From an uncultured Psychrobacter sp. (GTDB taxonomy: Bacteria > Pseudomonadota > Gammaproteobacteria > Pseudomonadales > Moraxellaceae): a DNA stretch of 64,000 nucleotides. Of this stretch, positions 29,504 through 38,415 are shown piece after piece. Where the stretch lies: positions 248,001-312,000 of the forward strand of contig NZ_CANMAH010000001.1 in the NCBI RefSeq assembly GCF_947495825.1. The letters run 5' to 3'. The first letter of the stretch is position 1; the number at the start of each line of letters is the position of its first letter. Made by a program: the position numbers and the translations under genes. The notes beneath the pieces were generated by a model. That model was given only the letters and a program-made list of their open reading frames with translations. It did not search any database and had not been told where the DNA came from.

Positions 29504-30535
29504 TTAAAACTCATATTTGGCCATTATTTCAACTTGCTGACCTTTTCTTACTTCTAAAGTGGTCCTATCGCTTCTGTCTCTCCACTCAATACCAATATCT
29601 AAATCTGGAAAATACTCATAGACAAGGTTAATGCTTTTTACATTCACAGAGGTATCTACCGCATCATCTACATTAATCTCACCATAACGCATGTTGCTCA
29701 TCAGTTTTTCTGTAAATTTATGCCTATACCCTACCGTGAAGCCAGTTTGTGATACAAGCTTACCGTCTTCGGCATCACAATCTACATTGTCAGTCGATCC
29801 AAGGACTCTTCCAACACATACGGTGGAATAGGCGCCCATCCCTTTACCATTATAGACGCTCGCATGTAGTGAATCATTACCCAAATTTAACTTGCCAGCC
29901 AAAGAGACACCTACACCTATATCAGAGTCTTCTCCATTTTTGGCCTCACGAGCCGTAACCGCCAAGTTATAGCTAAGATCAGATATATTATCTTTGTAGC
30001 TAACAACCATATCCGGCAAATCAGCTTCGTCATCAACAGGTTCTTGCGCTGTAAAACGAAACCCTTTATGAGTATAATGCACCGTCAAATCTGGACGAAT
30101 ATAAGCACCCCCACCAGAGATAGTGCCCAAACCTGTACCTCGAAAGTCAAGCTGCTCAGTCAAAAGTGGGTAGACCGCTAAGAATTGACCATTCCATGTC
30201 TTACCTACGGTCAAATCATCGATTTGAGCATAAGCATGGCGAAGCCGTAAGTCTGAACCGCCATTTGCAGCGTTGCCATAAAAGTCCCCTTCAATAAAAC
30301 CCGTTAATTTTTTATCCTCTATGTTCTTTGTGGTTTTAAGATTAATCCGAGATTGTCGTCCACTTCCTTTAAACTCAGACTCCCCTTCATCTGGAGAATA
30401 AAATATACCTTCCGCTTTAACATAACCACCGATACTTAAAGTAGTATTGCCGTTGGTGACAAGCTCTATCGCTTGTGCCTGTACGCATACCCCCAAGACA
30501 GCCAAACCAAAAGACAACTTTTTGATATAAAGCAT
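29504..30535 (-). CDS. outer-membrane porin, DcaP-like
   Basis: 343 residues. A signal peptide cleaved after VCVQAQA is followed by NGNTTLSIGGYVKAEGIFYS, alternating amphipathic beta-strands and a terminal phenylalanine (MAKYEF), all typical of Gram-negative porins. The IGGYVKAEGIF start and the neighbourhood resemble the DcaP-type dicarboxylate/aromatic porins of Acinetobacter, but it is shorter and lacks their N-terminal coiled coil. It is the last gene of the minus-strand beta-oxidation run, which suggests uptake of the substrate across the outer membrane. The exact porin family is uncertain. Confidence 0.75.
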   Translation of the reverse strand: MLYIKKLSFGLAVLGVCVQAQAIELVTNGNTTLSIGGYVKAEGIFYSPDEGESEFKGSGRQSRINLKTTKNIEDKKLTGFIEGDFYGNAANGGSDLRLRHAYAQIDDLTVGKTWNGQFLAVYPLLTEQLDFRGTGLGTISGGGAYIRPDLTVHYTHKGFRFTAQEPVDDEADLPDMVVSYKDNISDLSYNLAVTAREAKNGEDSDIGVGVSLAGKLNLGNDSLHASVYNGKGMGAYSTVCVGRVLGSTDNVDCDAEDGKLVSQTGFTVGYRHKFTEKLMSNMRYGEINVDDAVDTSVNVKSINLVYEYFPDLDIGIEWRDRSDRTTLEVRKGQQVEIMAKYEF

Positions 30536-30667
30536 GACCTACACATTCCTTGTGTTGTTTTAAAACTCACTTAAATTAATTTAAATCCCTTTAAATCTCT
30601 GCTGCTACCGTATTTTTAACCCTGTAAATACCAGCACTATCTCCTTATAGAAAAATTGTCTCCTAAT

Positions 30668-31138
30668 TTAGTTAAGACTTTCAAAAGCAGTAATCGTAGC
30701 TTTTTTGGTCTCGTCGATGTTTTTCTTTTGTCCAGTGGCTTTATCAAGATATACCAGCACTGATTCACCGCTAGCGACGATAGTATTCATAGCCGTACTA
30801 TAATAGGTATATTCATGAATCACGCTGGCATTGCCAACTTTCTTGATTCGGACGCCTATCCATAAGGTATCGGGATAAATCACTGGTTTGAAATATTGAC
30901 AGGATGACGCTGCCATGACTGAAAAGGTGTTTTCGTTGAATAGATTTAGTTGAGTGTTATAGTGAATGCGTGCGTTTTGGGCATAAGTGTAATAGACCAC
31001 ATTATTAACATGGCCAAAAGAATCCATATCGCCCCACTCTACTTGCTGAGAATAAATAACCGCAAAACTATGCATGGGATGGTGTTCATCTTTATTCAGT
31101 GTATCTTGTATTTCTGGTAATATCGCTATAGCTACCAT
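30668..31138 (-). CDS. acyl-CoA thioesterase, 4HBT hot-dog family
   Basis: A 156-residue hot-dog-fold thioesterase. The active-site stretch QQVEWGDMDSFGHVNNVVYYTYAQNARIHY contains the conserved aspartate and asparagine of YbgC/4-hydroxybenzoyl-CoA thioesterase relatives. It would hydrolyse an acyl-CoA to the free acid and CoA. It lies 97 bp after the acyl-CoA ligase on the same strand and may relieve CoA trapping during catabolism. The ATG at 31138 gives about 20 residues before the domain; an internal methionine (MHSFAVIYS) is an alternative. Specificity is unknown. Confidence 0.82.
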   Translation of the reverse strand: MVAIAILPEIQDTLNKDEHHPMHSFAVIYSQQVEWGDMDSFGHVNNVVYYTYAQNARIHYNTQLNLFNENTFSVMAASSCQYFKPVIYPDTLWIGVRIKKVGNASVIHEYTYYSTAMNTIVASGESVLVYLDKATGQKKNIDETKKATITAFESLN

Positions 31139-31235
31139 AGTATTCTCTTCTAATTAGACCGATTAACATAAATATTAAAAACGTTCAGTAAGATCGAATG
31201 ATTGTTTTGCACAATCATCGATAGAATTTTCTGGG

Positions 31236-32975
31236 TTAAATTAATTTTTCTGTGTACATCATGCGCATCTTTTTCTTATCGAGCTTACCTACACTGGTTT
31301 TCGGCATTTCTATTAAGAATTTTATTTCACTTGGCACGCCATACTTTGGTAAATAGCCTTTTTCAACCGCTTGATGACCTATCGCTAAAATATCCTCCGC
31401 TTTGGTATCTGTATGCTCAGGTTTTAAGACTACTAATGCTAAAGGACGTTCACCCCATCTTTCATCCGCTACTCCAATTATGGCCACTTCAGCAACGCTC
31501 GGATGAAAGGATAAAATATTTTCGACTTCAAGCGAGGAGATCCATTCGCCGCCAGACTTAACGACATCTTTGAGTCTATCGGTAATTTTTAGCGTGCCAT
31601 TAGGGCTAATACAGGCAATATCTTGGGTATGCATCCAACCACCGCGCCATAACTCATTGCCAGCATCTGCATTCTTAAAATAGCTTTGGGTCAGCCAAGG
31701 TGCTCGCACAACCAGCTCGCCTGTCGACTCGCCATCCATGGGTAGGGCTTTGCCATTCTCATCCCAAATCTCCATCGATACCAGCATAATCGGTGAGCCA
31801 GAAAGACAACGATAATTGATCTCTTCTGTCGTTGTCATAGTATTTGTCTGATCACCGAATGCCATTCTGGCAAGGACAGGACATGACTCTGACATCCCAA
31901 ACCCTGAGATAAACTCGATACCATTTTCAAGAGCGGCTTCAGCTAGACCTTCGTTTAATTTGGAGCCCCCTACTGACAACTTAAGACCGTTAAACTTGCG
32001 TCCTCGTGTTGCCATCTCTTTAATTAACATTTGTAAAATAGTTGGGACACCATGTGAAAGGGTGACCTTATGGTGTTCAATCAAATTGACCAATACTTCA
32101 GGAAGATATCGCCCTGGATACACTTGTTTGAGCCCTATCATGGTTGCGCCATAAGGCCAACACCATGCATGCACATGGAATAGTGGCGTCATCGGCATGT
32201 AGACATCATTGTAGCGAGCACCTTGACCTTCGGCACTGAGTGCAGATGCCAGGGTACTCGATAGCGTTTGTAATACGATTTGCCTGTGGGTAAAGAAGAC
32301 GCCTTTTGGATCTCCCGTCGTGCCACTGGTATAAAACGTGGTAGCGATGGTATTTTCATCAAAATCTGGAAAGTCAAACGCATCACTAACCGCGGCTAGC
32401 ATGGCTTCATACTCACCTTCGACATAATCTGGTATATCAGCTTGCTTAGTTTTGATATTGTCTTCGCTATACTCAACTTCATCAAAACCAGTACCATCAA
32501 AATTAGCATCATCGAAACCAGCATCATCGAGCCAAATAATTTTCTCAATAGAAGGGGCTTCATGACGATAGTTTTTAGCCATAGGCTCAAATTCAGCATT
32601 TAATAACAAGGCTTTTGGCTTGGCATGGTTAATGGTGTACAGCACTTTATCTTCAGCCAAGCGTACATTGACCGTTTGCAAAATCATGCCAGACATGGGC
32701 ACGGCAAAATACGCTTCAAGGTAACGATGACTGTCCCAATCCATGACCGCAACCACATCACCTGCTTGCAATCCCAAGTTTTTGAGCACATTTGCCAAAC
32801 GGTTGATACGCTTAAAAAATTCAGCATAGGTATAAGTAACCTTATCGGCATAACTAATGGTTTGCTGAGTAGAGGCGATCTTTGCACGGTTTAGCAGCTG
32901 TTTGATAATCAAAGGAAAACCATAGGCTTCTTCGGCCTGGGAGTAGTCCTCATGTTGATTGAGTATAGAAGTCAT
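31236..32975 (-). CDS. acyl-CoA ligase (fatty-acid/dicarboxylate AMP-forming)
   Basis: A 579-residue ANL superfamily ligase that activates a carboxylic acid to its CoA thioester via an acyl-AMP. The P-loop-like TTFYTSGTTGDPKGVF is near residue 213, GFGMSESCPVLARM near 355, TGELVVRAPWLT near 425, GWMHTQDIACI near 450, and the C-terminal hinge and lysine in PKTSVGKLDKKKMR. It belongs to the medium/long-chain FadD-like group. An Asp/Phe-rich insert (about residues 150-165) comes from a 15-bp tandem repeat. It sits in the run with thiolase and hydroxyacyl-CoA dehydrogenase genes and would prime the pathway. Confidence 0.87.
   Translation of the reverse strand: MTSILNQHEDYSQAEEAYGFPLIIKQLLNRAKIASTQQTISYADKVTYTYAEFFKRINRLANVLKNLGLQAGDVVAVMDWDSHRYLEAYFAVPMSGMILQTVNVRLAEDKVLYTINHAKPKALLLNAEFEPMAKNYRHEAPSIEKIIWLDDAGFDDANFDGTGFDEVEYSEDNIKTKQADIPDYVEGEYEAMLAAVSDAFDFPDFDENTIATTFYTSGTTGDPKGVFFTHRQIVLQTLSSTLASALSAEGQGARYNDVYMPMTPLFHVHAWCWPYGATMIGLKQVYPGRYLPEVLVNLIEHHKVTLSHGVPTILQMLIKEMATRGRKFNGLKLSVGGSKLNEGLAEAALENGIEFISGFGMSESCPVLARMAFGDQTNTMTTTEEINYRCLSGSPIMLVSMEIWDENGKALPMDGESTGELVVRAPWLTQSYFKNADAGNELWRGGWMHTQDIACISPNGTLKITDRLKDVVKSGGEWISSLEVENILSFHPSVAEVAIIGVADERWGERPLALVVLKPEHTDTKAEDILAIGHQAVEKGYLPKYGVPSEIKFLIEMPKTSVGKLDKKKMRMMYTEKLI
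32481..32525. repeat. in-frame 15-bp tandem repeat within the acyl-CoA ligase
   Basis: Three 15-bp units (32481-32495, 32496-32510, 32511-32525) begin ATCAAAACCAGTACC, ATCAAAATTAGCATC and ATCGAAACCAGCATC. On the coding strand each unit gives five residues of the type D-D-A-G/N-F. Copy-number change would preserve the frame. Confidence 0.75.
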
Positions 32976-33023
32976 TATTGTCGTCCTTGATAATAAAATA
33001 GTATGGCGAGAGTATTAATAGAG

Positions 33024-34226
33024 TTAGACTCGTTCAATCACCATGGCAAGCCCTTGCCCAATGCCAATACATAAACTGACCACCGCATATTGTCCGCCTG
33101 TGCGCTGTAGCTCGCGCGCTGTAGTTAACGCCAGCCTTGCACCTGATGCGCCAAGCGGATGTCCGACGGCAATTGCGCCGCCATTAGGGTTGACGCGCTT
33201 GTCATCAAAGTCAATCTCCAAACCTTTTAGGCAACCGAGTACTTGCGAGGCAAATGCTTCATTAATCTCAATAATCGACATATCATCAAGGGTCAAATTA
33301 GCGCGTTTCAATGCCAGTTTAATCGCCTCAACAGGACCTACACCCATAATCCTGGGCTCAACACCCATCGCGCCAGATGAGAGAATTTTAGCAATAGGCT
33401 TAAAGCCTAACTTTTCTTCTGCTTGCTTTGAGCCAATAATTAGCGCAGCCGCCCCATCGTTAATGCCCGATGCGTTCCCTGCCGTAACCACGCCATTCTC
33501 ATTCAAAGGTTTCAGTTTTTGCAAAGCATCCACAGTAGAGCTGGGACGAGGATGCTCATCTTCTGCTATCGTTTTGTCCGGCAGTTTTCTGCCTTGAGGA
33601 ACGGTAATTGGGATAATCTCTTCATCGAAGAATCCAGCTTGTTTAGCCGCTTCATATTTAGCTTGTGAGGCGGCAGCAAATTTATCCGCTTCTGCGCGAG
33701 TGATACCGTATTTGCGCGCGACATTATCGCCCGTTTGCGGCATGCTATCGCCGCCAAACTCTTTAATGAGCAGAGGATTGGGAAAGCGAGTACCAATGGT
33801 GGTGTCAAATACTTTAAAGTCGCGGCTAAAAGGTTTTTCGGTCTTGGCAAATACGAAGGGCGCACGGGTCATGGATTCCACCCCGCCTGCCAAAATGATA
33901 TCTCCTTCATTGCAGGTAATACTGCGAGCAGCATCAACAACGGTGGATAATCCCGAGGCACACAGACGATTGACGGTCTGAGCTGGCGTTTTTACATCAA
34001 GTCCTGCTAGTAAAGTAGCGTTGCGAGCAATATTGCGTGAATCCTCACCCGCCTGGTTGGCACTACCGAGCAACACCTCATCAAAAATATCGTCTGGCAA
34101 TTGATGCTTTTTAACTAAATCTTTAATCACCGTAGCAATCAAATCATCAGGACGTACGGTGGCTAAAGCACCAACGTGACGACCAAAAGGGCTTCTAAAT
34201 CCGTCATAAATATAGGCGTCTAACAT
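33024..34226 (-). CDS. acetyl-CoA acyltransferase, 3-oxoadipyl-CoA thiolase type
   Basis: A 400-residue thiolase. The nucleophile is C89 in NRLCASGL. The histidine is in AVGHPLGASGARL near residue 357, and the second cysteine in SLCIGIGQG near 387. The N-terminus (AYIYDGFRSPFGRHVGALATVRPDDL) resembles PcaF/PaaJ/DcaF, which cleave 3-oxoadipyl-CoA to succinyl-CoA and acetyl-CoA. That step would serve both the dicarboxylate pathway here and the protocatechuate pathway at 54-64 kb, where no pcaF is seen. Substrate assignment is by resemblance. Confidence 0.85.
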   Translation of the reverse strand: MLDAYIYDGFRSPFGRHVGALATVRPDDLIATVIKDLVKKHQLPDDIFDEVLLGSANQAGEDSRNIARNATLLAGLDVKTPAQTVNRLCASGLSTVVDAARSITCNEGDIILAGGVESMTRAPFVFAKTEKPFSRDFKVFDTTIGTRFPNPLLIKEFGGDSMPQTGDNVARKYGITRAEADKFAAASQAKYEAAKQAGFFDEEIIPITVPQGRKLPDKTIAEDEHPRPSSTVDALQKLKPLNENGVVTAGNASGINDGAAALIIGSKQAEEKLGFKPIAKILSSGAMGVEPRIMGVGPVEAIKLALKRANLTLDDMSIIEINEAFASQVLGCLKGLEIDFDDKRVNPNGGAIAVGHPLGASGARLALTTARELQRTGGQYAVVSLCIGIGQGLAMVIERV

Positions 34227-34320
34227 AACGTTTCCTTGTTGTGTTTTGGTTGTGTTCTAAGAATTTGCATTATTGAAATATAGGCTTTATTAAATTGGTC
34301 TAGCTCTTAGCATCAGCAAT

Positions 34321-35907
34321 CTAGCATCGATAATTGCTCTGCTGAGTGAATAATGAGATACCTAGCTTGGCGCGACGTTGTAACCATGGGCTTGGACGAT
34401 AACGTGGATCACCCGTTAATCCATAGATACGCTCTAAGATGAGTAAAATACGCTTGGCACCAAGCTCATCGCCCCAAGAGATAGGACCATAGGGGTAGCC
34501 CAATCCAAGCTTGACGGCATTGTCGATATCTTCTGGCGTGGCAATACCTTGCATCGCCATATCACAACCTAAATTAATCACCATCGTCACGACTCGCTGC
34601 GCCACAAAGCCCGTGCTTTCGGCAATTAGCGTGGCATCGATAGCAGTATCTGAGCCTTCATTCAAGTGACTATTCGAACTTTTACTAAATAGGGCATAAG
34701 CTTGCGCCACAAAGTTATCCTCTGTGACGATACTTGGCATCAAAGTACGATGCTTAGATAAATCAGTCAGCATATCGATGGCGACCGCTTGTTTAGGATT
34801 CACTTGATAGCGAATAGCAGCGTTGGTGGTATCCTCGCCGTAGATTGCCAGCAATGCTAAGCTGTCAGGGTTTGGCTTATCGTTATCATCGATATTGATG
34901 TTGTTGGCGTTTAAATATGCAACCAGTTGTTTTTTATCTTCTGCTAAATCCGCGCCAATCCAAACCGTTACATTTGATACATCAGACCCTACTTTGGATA
35001 CTGATGTCTCAAGCGCTGATTGTTGTGGCGTGTCTGCTGTTATTTTTTGACCGTTTTCATAATGATAAAAGCCTTCGCCAACTTTACGACCGAGCTTTTT
35101 TCCTTCTAGCATTTGACGGGTCAAGGGATGCGGACGATAACGCGGCTCAAAGTAATACTGGTTATAAATTGACTCCATGACCGGATGGGACACATCGATA
35201 CCCGTGAGATCCAGCAGCTCAAATGGCCCCATCCGAAAGCCAGCGCCATCGCGTAAGATACGATCGATATCCTCAAAGCTAGCGATCCCCTCACCTAAAA
35301 TTTTTAACGCCTCTGTGCTATAAGCTCTACCGCCATGATTGACAATAAACCCTGGGGTATCTTTTGCCACTACTCCCAAATGCCCCATGCGTTTGGCTAA
35401 ATCCGTAAGCGTCTCGACTACCGAAGATTTGGTAGAGAGTCCCGGAATCACTTCCACGATTTTCATGAGTGGCACGGGATTAAAGAAATGAAATCCTGCT
35501 ACGCGCTCTGGGTGCTGACAATCAGAGGCAATCGCGGTTACCGCTAGCGATGAGGTATTGGTTGCCAAAATGGTCTCGGCTGTCACGATGCTTTCTAATT
35601 GTTTGAAAAGCTGTTGTTTTATTTCTAAATTTTCAATAATTGCTTCGATTACGACATCTACGTTTGCAATTTTGGCTATATCTTCAATCACGTTCAGATT
35701 GGACAAAGTAGATTGCAGCTGCTCATTAGTAAATTTACCTTTGGCAGCAAGTTTTTCGAGTGTGGCTTGTAGGGCACGGCGGCCTTGTGCAGCGGCGCCC
35801 GCTTTGGCATCAAACAAAAGCACTTGAATACCAGCTTGAGCAGCGATTTGCGCAATACCCATGCCCATAATACCGGTGCCAATAATGGCCAATGAGTTAA
35901 CAGTCAT
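34321..35907 (-). CDS. 3-hydroxyacyl-CoA dehydrogenase, PaaH/DcaH type
   Basis: 528 residues. The N-terminal Rossmann domain has LAIIGTGIMGMGIAQIAAQAG, VVIEAIIENLEIK and the catalytic histidine in GFHFFNPVPLMKIVE. The first C-terminal domain has DTPGFIVNHGGRAYSTEAL. A second copy of the C-terminal domain (FVAQRVVTMVINLGCDMAMQG, GYPYGPISWGDELG) is characteristic of the about 500-residue PaaH/DcaH group. It oxidises 3-hydroxyadipyl-CoA-like substrates with NAD. It lies between the enoyl-CoA hydratase and thiolase genes on the same strand, in pathway order. Confidence 0.88.
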   Translation of the reverse strand: MTVNSLAIIGTGIMGMGIAQIAAQAGIQVLLFDAKAGAAAQGRRALQATLEKLAAKGKFTNEQLQSTLSNLNVIEDIAKIANVDVVIEAIIENLEIKQQLFKQLESIVTAETILATNTSSLAVTAIASDCQHPERVAGFHFFNPVPLMKIVEVIPGLSTKSSVVETLTDLAKRMGHLGVVAKDTPGFIVNHGGRAYSTEALKILGEGIASFEDIDRILRDGAGFRMGPFELLDLTGIDVSHPVMESIYNQYYFEPRYRPHPLTRQMLEGKKLGRKVGEGFYHYENGQKITADTPQQSALETSVSKVGSDVSNVTVWIGADLAEDKKQLVAYLNANNINIDDNDKPNPDSLALLAIYGEDTTNAAIRYQVNPKQAVAIDMLTDLSKHRTLMPSIVTEDNFVAQAYALFSKSSNSHLNEGSDTAIDATLIAESTGFVAQRVVTMVINLGCDMAMQGIATPEDIDNAVKLGLGYPYGPISWGDELGAKRILLILERIYGLTGDPRYRPSPWLQRRAKLGISLFTQQSNYRC

Positions 35908-36035
35908 AATAATCCTTTATATGGTCTCGTTACTTATGAGCTCTTGTTGTTTTATATGGTCTTTTTAAATAGTCTCGTTTCCAAAATATATTTGCTGCTC
36001 TTCTCTGTGCTTTGAGAAGTCTATGCTTTAACGAG

Positions 36036-36812
36036 TTACTGCCCTTTATAATTGGCGTCACGCTTTTCCAAAAAAGCTTTCGCCCCTTCTTTTTGATCTT
36101 CGGTATCAAATAAAACCTGAAAGGCTTTACGCTCCAAAGCCAACGCGGCATCTAGCGGCATATCTACGCCAAGATTGGCAACTTCTTTGATTTGTTCTAA
36201 AGCAATCGGTGCATAACCTGCTAGTTGCTCAGCAATCTCAATAGTACGTTTAATAGTCGCTTCATCTTCGACTACTTCAGAAACCAGTCCCATTTGATCC
36301 GCTGCATCAGCGCTGATCATATCGCCCGTCAATATCAGCTTCATGGCTTTATGTTTGCCGAGCACGCGAAACAATCGCTGTGTGCCGCCAGCTCCTGGCA
36401 TTAAGCCGATTTTGATTTCTGGTTGGCCAAACTTGGCAGACTTGCCTGCGACAATAATGTCAGCGTGCATAGCAAGCTCACAGCCGCCACCAAGTGCATA
36501 GCCATTGACCGCCGCAATAATCGGCTTGCGGCAATTGTTTATAGCATCCCAATACTGCTCGCTACGACGTAGATAGATATCGACCGTTTTTGCCGTTAAA
36601 AAATCGTTGATATCAGCACCAGCCGCAAACACTTTATCGCCACCAGTCAGTACGATAGCCTTGGTTTGTGGATCATCGTTTAATTGAATAAAAATACTTG
36701 CCATTTTTTCGCGTAGTTCAGCATTTAAAGCATTGCGAACTTTGGGACGGTTGAGTGTTATCAGACTTACGCCATTCTCTAACGTTTCACAAATAATGAT
36801 TTGCTCTTCCAT
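36036..36812 (-). CDS. enoyl-CoA hydratase, PaaF/DcaE type
   Basis: A 258-residue crotonase-fold hydratase. The oxyanion-hole motifs are KVFAAGADINDF near residue 62 and AAVNGYALGGGCELAMHAD near 103. The catalytic glutamates are expected in the second motif and in FGQPEIKIGLMPGAGGTQRL. It hydrates 2,3-dehydroacyl-CoA to 3-hydroxyacyl-CoA. As the first gene of the minus-strand run, its 306-bp upstream region is shared with the divergent acyl-CoA dehydrogenase and contains two palindromic motifs. Confidence 0.9.
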   Translation of the reverse strand: MEEQIIICETLENGVSLITLNRPKVRNALNAELREKMASIFIQLNDDPQTKAIVLTGGDKVFAAGADINDFLTAKTVDIYLRRSEQYWDAINNCRKPIIAAVNGYALGGGCELAMHADIIVAGKSAKFGQPEIKIGLMPGAGGTQRLFRVLGKHKAMKLILTGDMISADAADQMGLVSEVVEDEATIKRTIEIAEQLAGYAPIALEQIKEVANLGVDMPLDAALALERKAFQVLFDTEDQKEGAKAFLEKRDANYKGQ

Positions 36813-36886
36813 GATGCTGTCCTTTAAATAATGTCGTTAGGCAAAATACCGCAATTTTTAAAATATACTAATAATTATAAAAATTA

Positions 36887-36903
36887 ATACCGCATAGCGA
36901 TAT
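36887..36903. promoter_or_regulatory. candidate IclR operator, site 1
   Basis: ATACCGCATAGCGATAT is a 17-bp near-palindrome; arms ATACCGC and GCGATAT pair with one mismatch. Its first 14 bases recur exactly at 39691, upstream of the IclR gene. Confidence 0.6.
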
Positions 36904-37001
36904 TTAAGACCAATATATACTGTTTATTTCACTTTGTGAAGTATAAAATTTGGACGAATTTAAGAAAATATAGTTTATAAGTAAATAAAGCAATTATTTT
37001 G

Positions 37002-37016
37002 AACCGCATTGCGGTT
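37002..37016. promoter_or_regulatory. candidate IclR operator, site 2
   Basis: AACCGCATTGCGGTT is a perfect 6-3-6 palindrome sharing the CCGCAT-GCG core with the sites at 36887 and 39691. It lies about 100 bp before the acyl-CoA dehydrogenase start. Confidence 0.55.
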
Positions 37017-37118
37017 ATTTAAACCAAAAGTATTGTAATTTAATAAACTATCAATTATGCTATTTGTTCAAGGCAGTCTAAAGCCGCTATCAAACTATGC
37101 CTCAATAGGGAAAATCAT

Positions 37119-38273
37119 ATGATTAGAGATAAGGAAGTCCTCGACCACATCGTACAAACGGTCCGTCAATTTGTGAACAATCAGCTGATTCCAAAAGAAG
37201 ATTGGGTAGCAGAGAACGATCGCCTGCCAGAAGACATTATTAGTCAAATGCGTGAATTAGGGTTATTTGGTCTTACTATCCCTGAAGCTTACGGTGGACT
37301 TGGCCTGACTATGGAAGAAGAAGTTATCGTAGCGTTTGAGATGGGTCGTACCTCCCCTGCATTTCGCTCACTAATAGGGACCAATAACGGTATCGGTTCT
37401 TCAGGTTTGGTCATTGATGGCACCGAAGAACAAAAACAAAAATACCTACCTAGGCTTGCCAGCGGTGAGATTATCGGCTCATTTTGTTTGACCGAACCAG
37501 AAGCAGGCTCAGATGCTGCATCTTTGAGAACCACGGCTGTTAAAGATGGTGATACTTACGTGCTCAACGGTACTAAGCGCTATATTACCAATGCTCCTGA
37601 AGCCGGTATATTTACTGTGATGGCGCGTACTGATCCACAAAACAAACGTGCTAGTGGCATCTCAGCATTTATCGTTGAGAGCGACACTCCAGGTATTACG
37701 CTAGGTAAAATCGATAAAAAAATGGGCCAAAAAGGCGCTCATACTTGTGATGTTATCTTTGATAATTGTGTTGTACCTGCTGATGCGTTGATTGGTGGCG
37801 TTGAAGGTGTTGGTTTTAAGACCGCGATGAAGGTTCTTGATAAGGGCCGTTTACATATTGCGGCAGCAAGTACTGGAGCCGCAGCTCGAATGCTAGACGA
37901 TGCCCTGCGTTATGCCGTTGATCGTAAGCAGTTTGGTCAACCAATTGCTAATTTTCAGCTGATTCAAGCGATGCTTGCCGACTCAAAAGCTGAGATTTAT
38001 GCGGCTAAATCTATGGTACTAGATGCCTCACGTCTGCGCGATGAAGGCAAGGATGTCGTGACTGAATCCTCTTGCGCCAAGATGTTTGCCACCGAGATGT
38101 GTGGCCGCGTAGCTGATAGAGCGGTACAAATCCATGGCGGCGCCGGCTATATCGCTGATTATGGCATTGAGCGTTTTTATCGCGACGTACGCTTGTATCG
38201 CTTATACGAAGGTACCACGCAGATTCAGCAAATTATCATTGCGCGTAACATGATCAAAGAAGCCAGCGAATAA
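37119..38273 (+). CDS. acyl-CoA dehydrogenase, DcaA-like
   Basis: A 384-residue flavoprotein introducing a 2,3-double bond into an acyl-CoA. The FAD/acyl motifs GSFCLTEPEAGSDAASLRT (about residue 124) and RYITNAPEAGIF are present. The arginine-rich DRKQFGQPIANFQ and HGGAGYIADYGIERFYRDVR follow. The catalytic glutamate is E364 in YEGTTQIQ. It is divergent from the hydratase-dehydrogenase-thiolase run and upstream of an MFS carrier, which matches the content of the Acinetobacter dca locus. A dicarboxylyl-CoA such as adipyl-CoA is the likely but unproven substrate. Confidence 0.87.
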   Translation: MIRDKEVLDHIVQTVRQFVNNQLIPKEDWVAENDRLPEDIISQMRELGLFGLTIPEAYGGLGLTMEEEVIVAFEMGRTSPAFRSLIGTNNGIGSSGLVIDGTEEQKQKYLPRLASGEIIGSFCLTEPEAGSDAASLRTTAVKDGDTYVLNGTKRYITNAPEAGIFTVMARTDPQNKRASGISAFIVESDTPGITLGKIDKKMGQKGAHTCDVIFDNCVVPADALIGGVEGVGFKTAMKVLDKGRLHIAAASTGAAARMLDDALRYAVDRKQFGQPIANFQLIQAMLADSKAEIYAAKSMVLDASRLRDEGKDVVTESSCAKMFATEMCGRVADRAVQIHGGAGYIADYGIERFYRDVRLYRLYEGTTQIQQIIIARNMIKEASE

Positions 38274-38415
38274 TTGTCTTTTACTTGGCTGTCTTTGACT
38301 ATTAAAAACTATTTGGTTTATTAAATCGTATCAAGGTATTTGCTAGGACGCAGATACCTAATTAATGCCACTATCCCTATCAAGTTTCTTTCTCACAACA
38401 ATAAGGACATTTATT

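Larger units (their letters stand above)
36813..37118. other. divergent control region between enoyl-CoA hydratase and acyl-CoA dehydrogenase
   Basis: 306 AT-rich bases with no gene. Two palindromes (36887-36903 and 37002-37016) stand out from the AT-rich background by their CCGCAT cores. A partial ATACCGCA half-site is at 36846. Confidence 0.6.

Noticed and set aside
31202..31561. Plus-strand 119-codon frame opposite the acyl-CoA ligase C-terminus
   Set aside because: Antisense to conserved ligase residues, with leucine/histidine-rich shadow composition.
33043..33597. Plus-strand 184-codon frame opposite the thiolase
   Set aside because: Antisense to conserved thiolase sequence; Ser/Pro/Ile-rich shadow translation with no domain.
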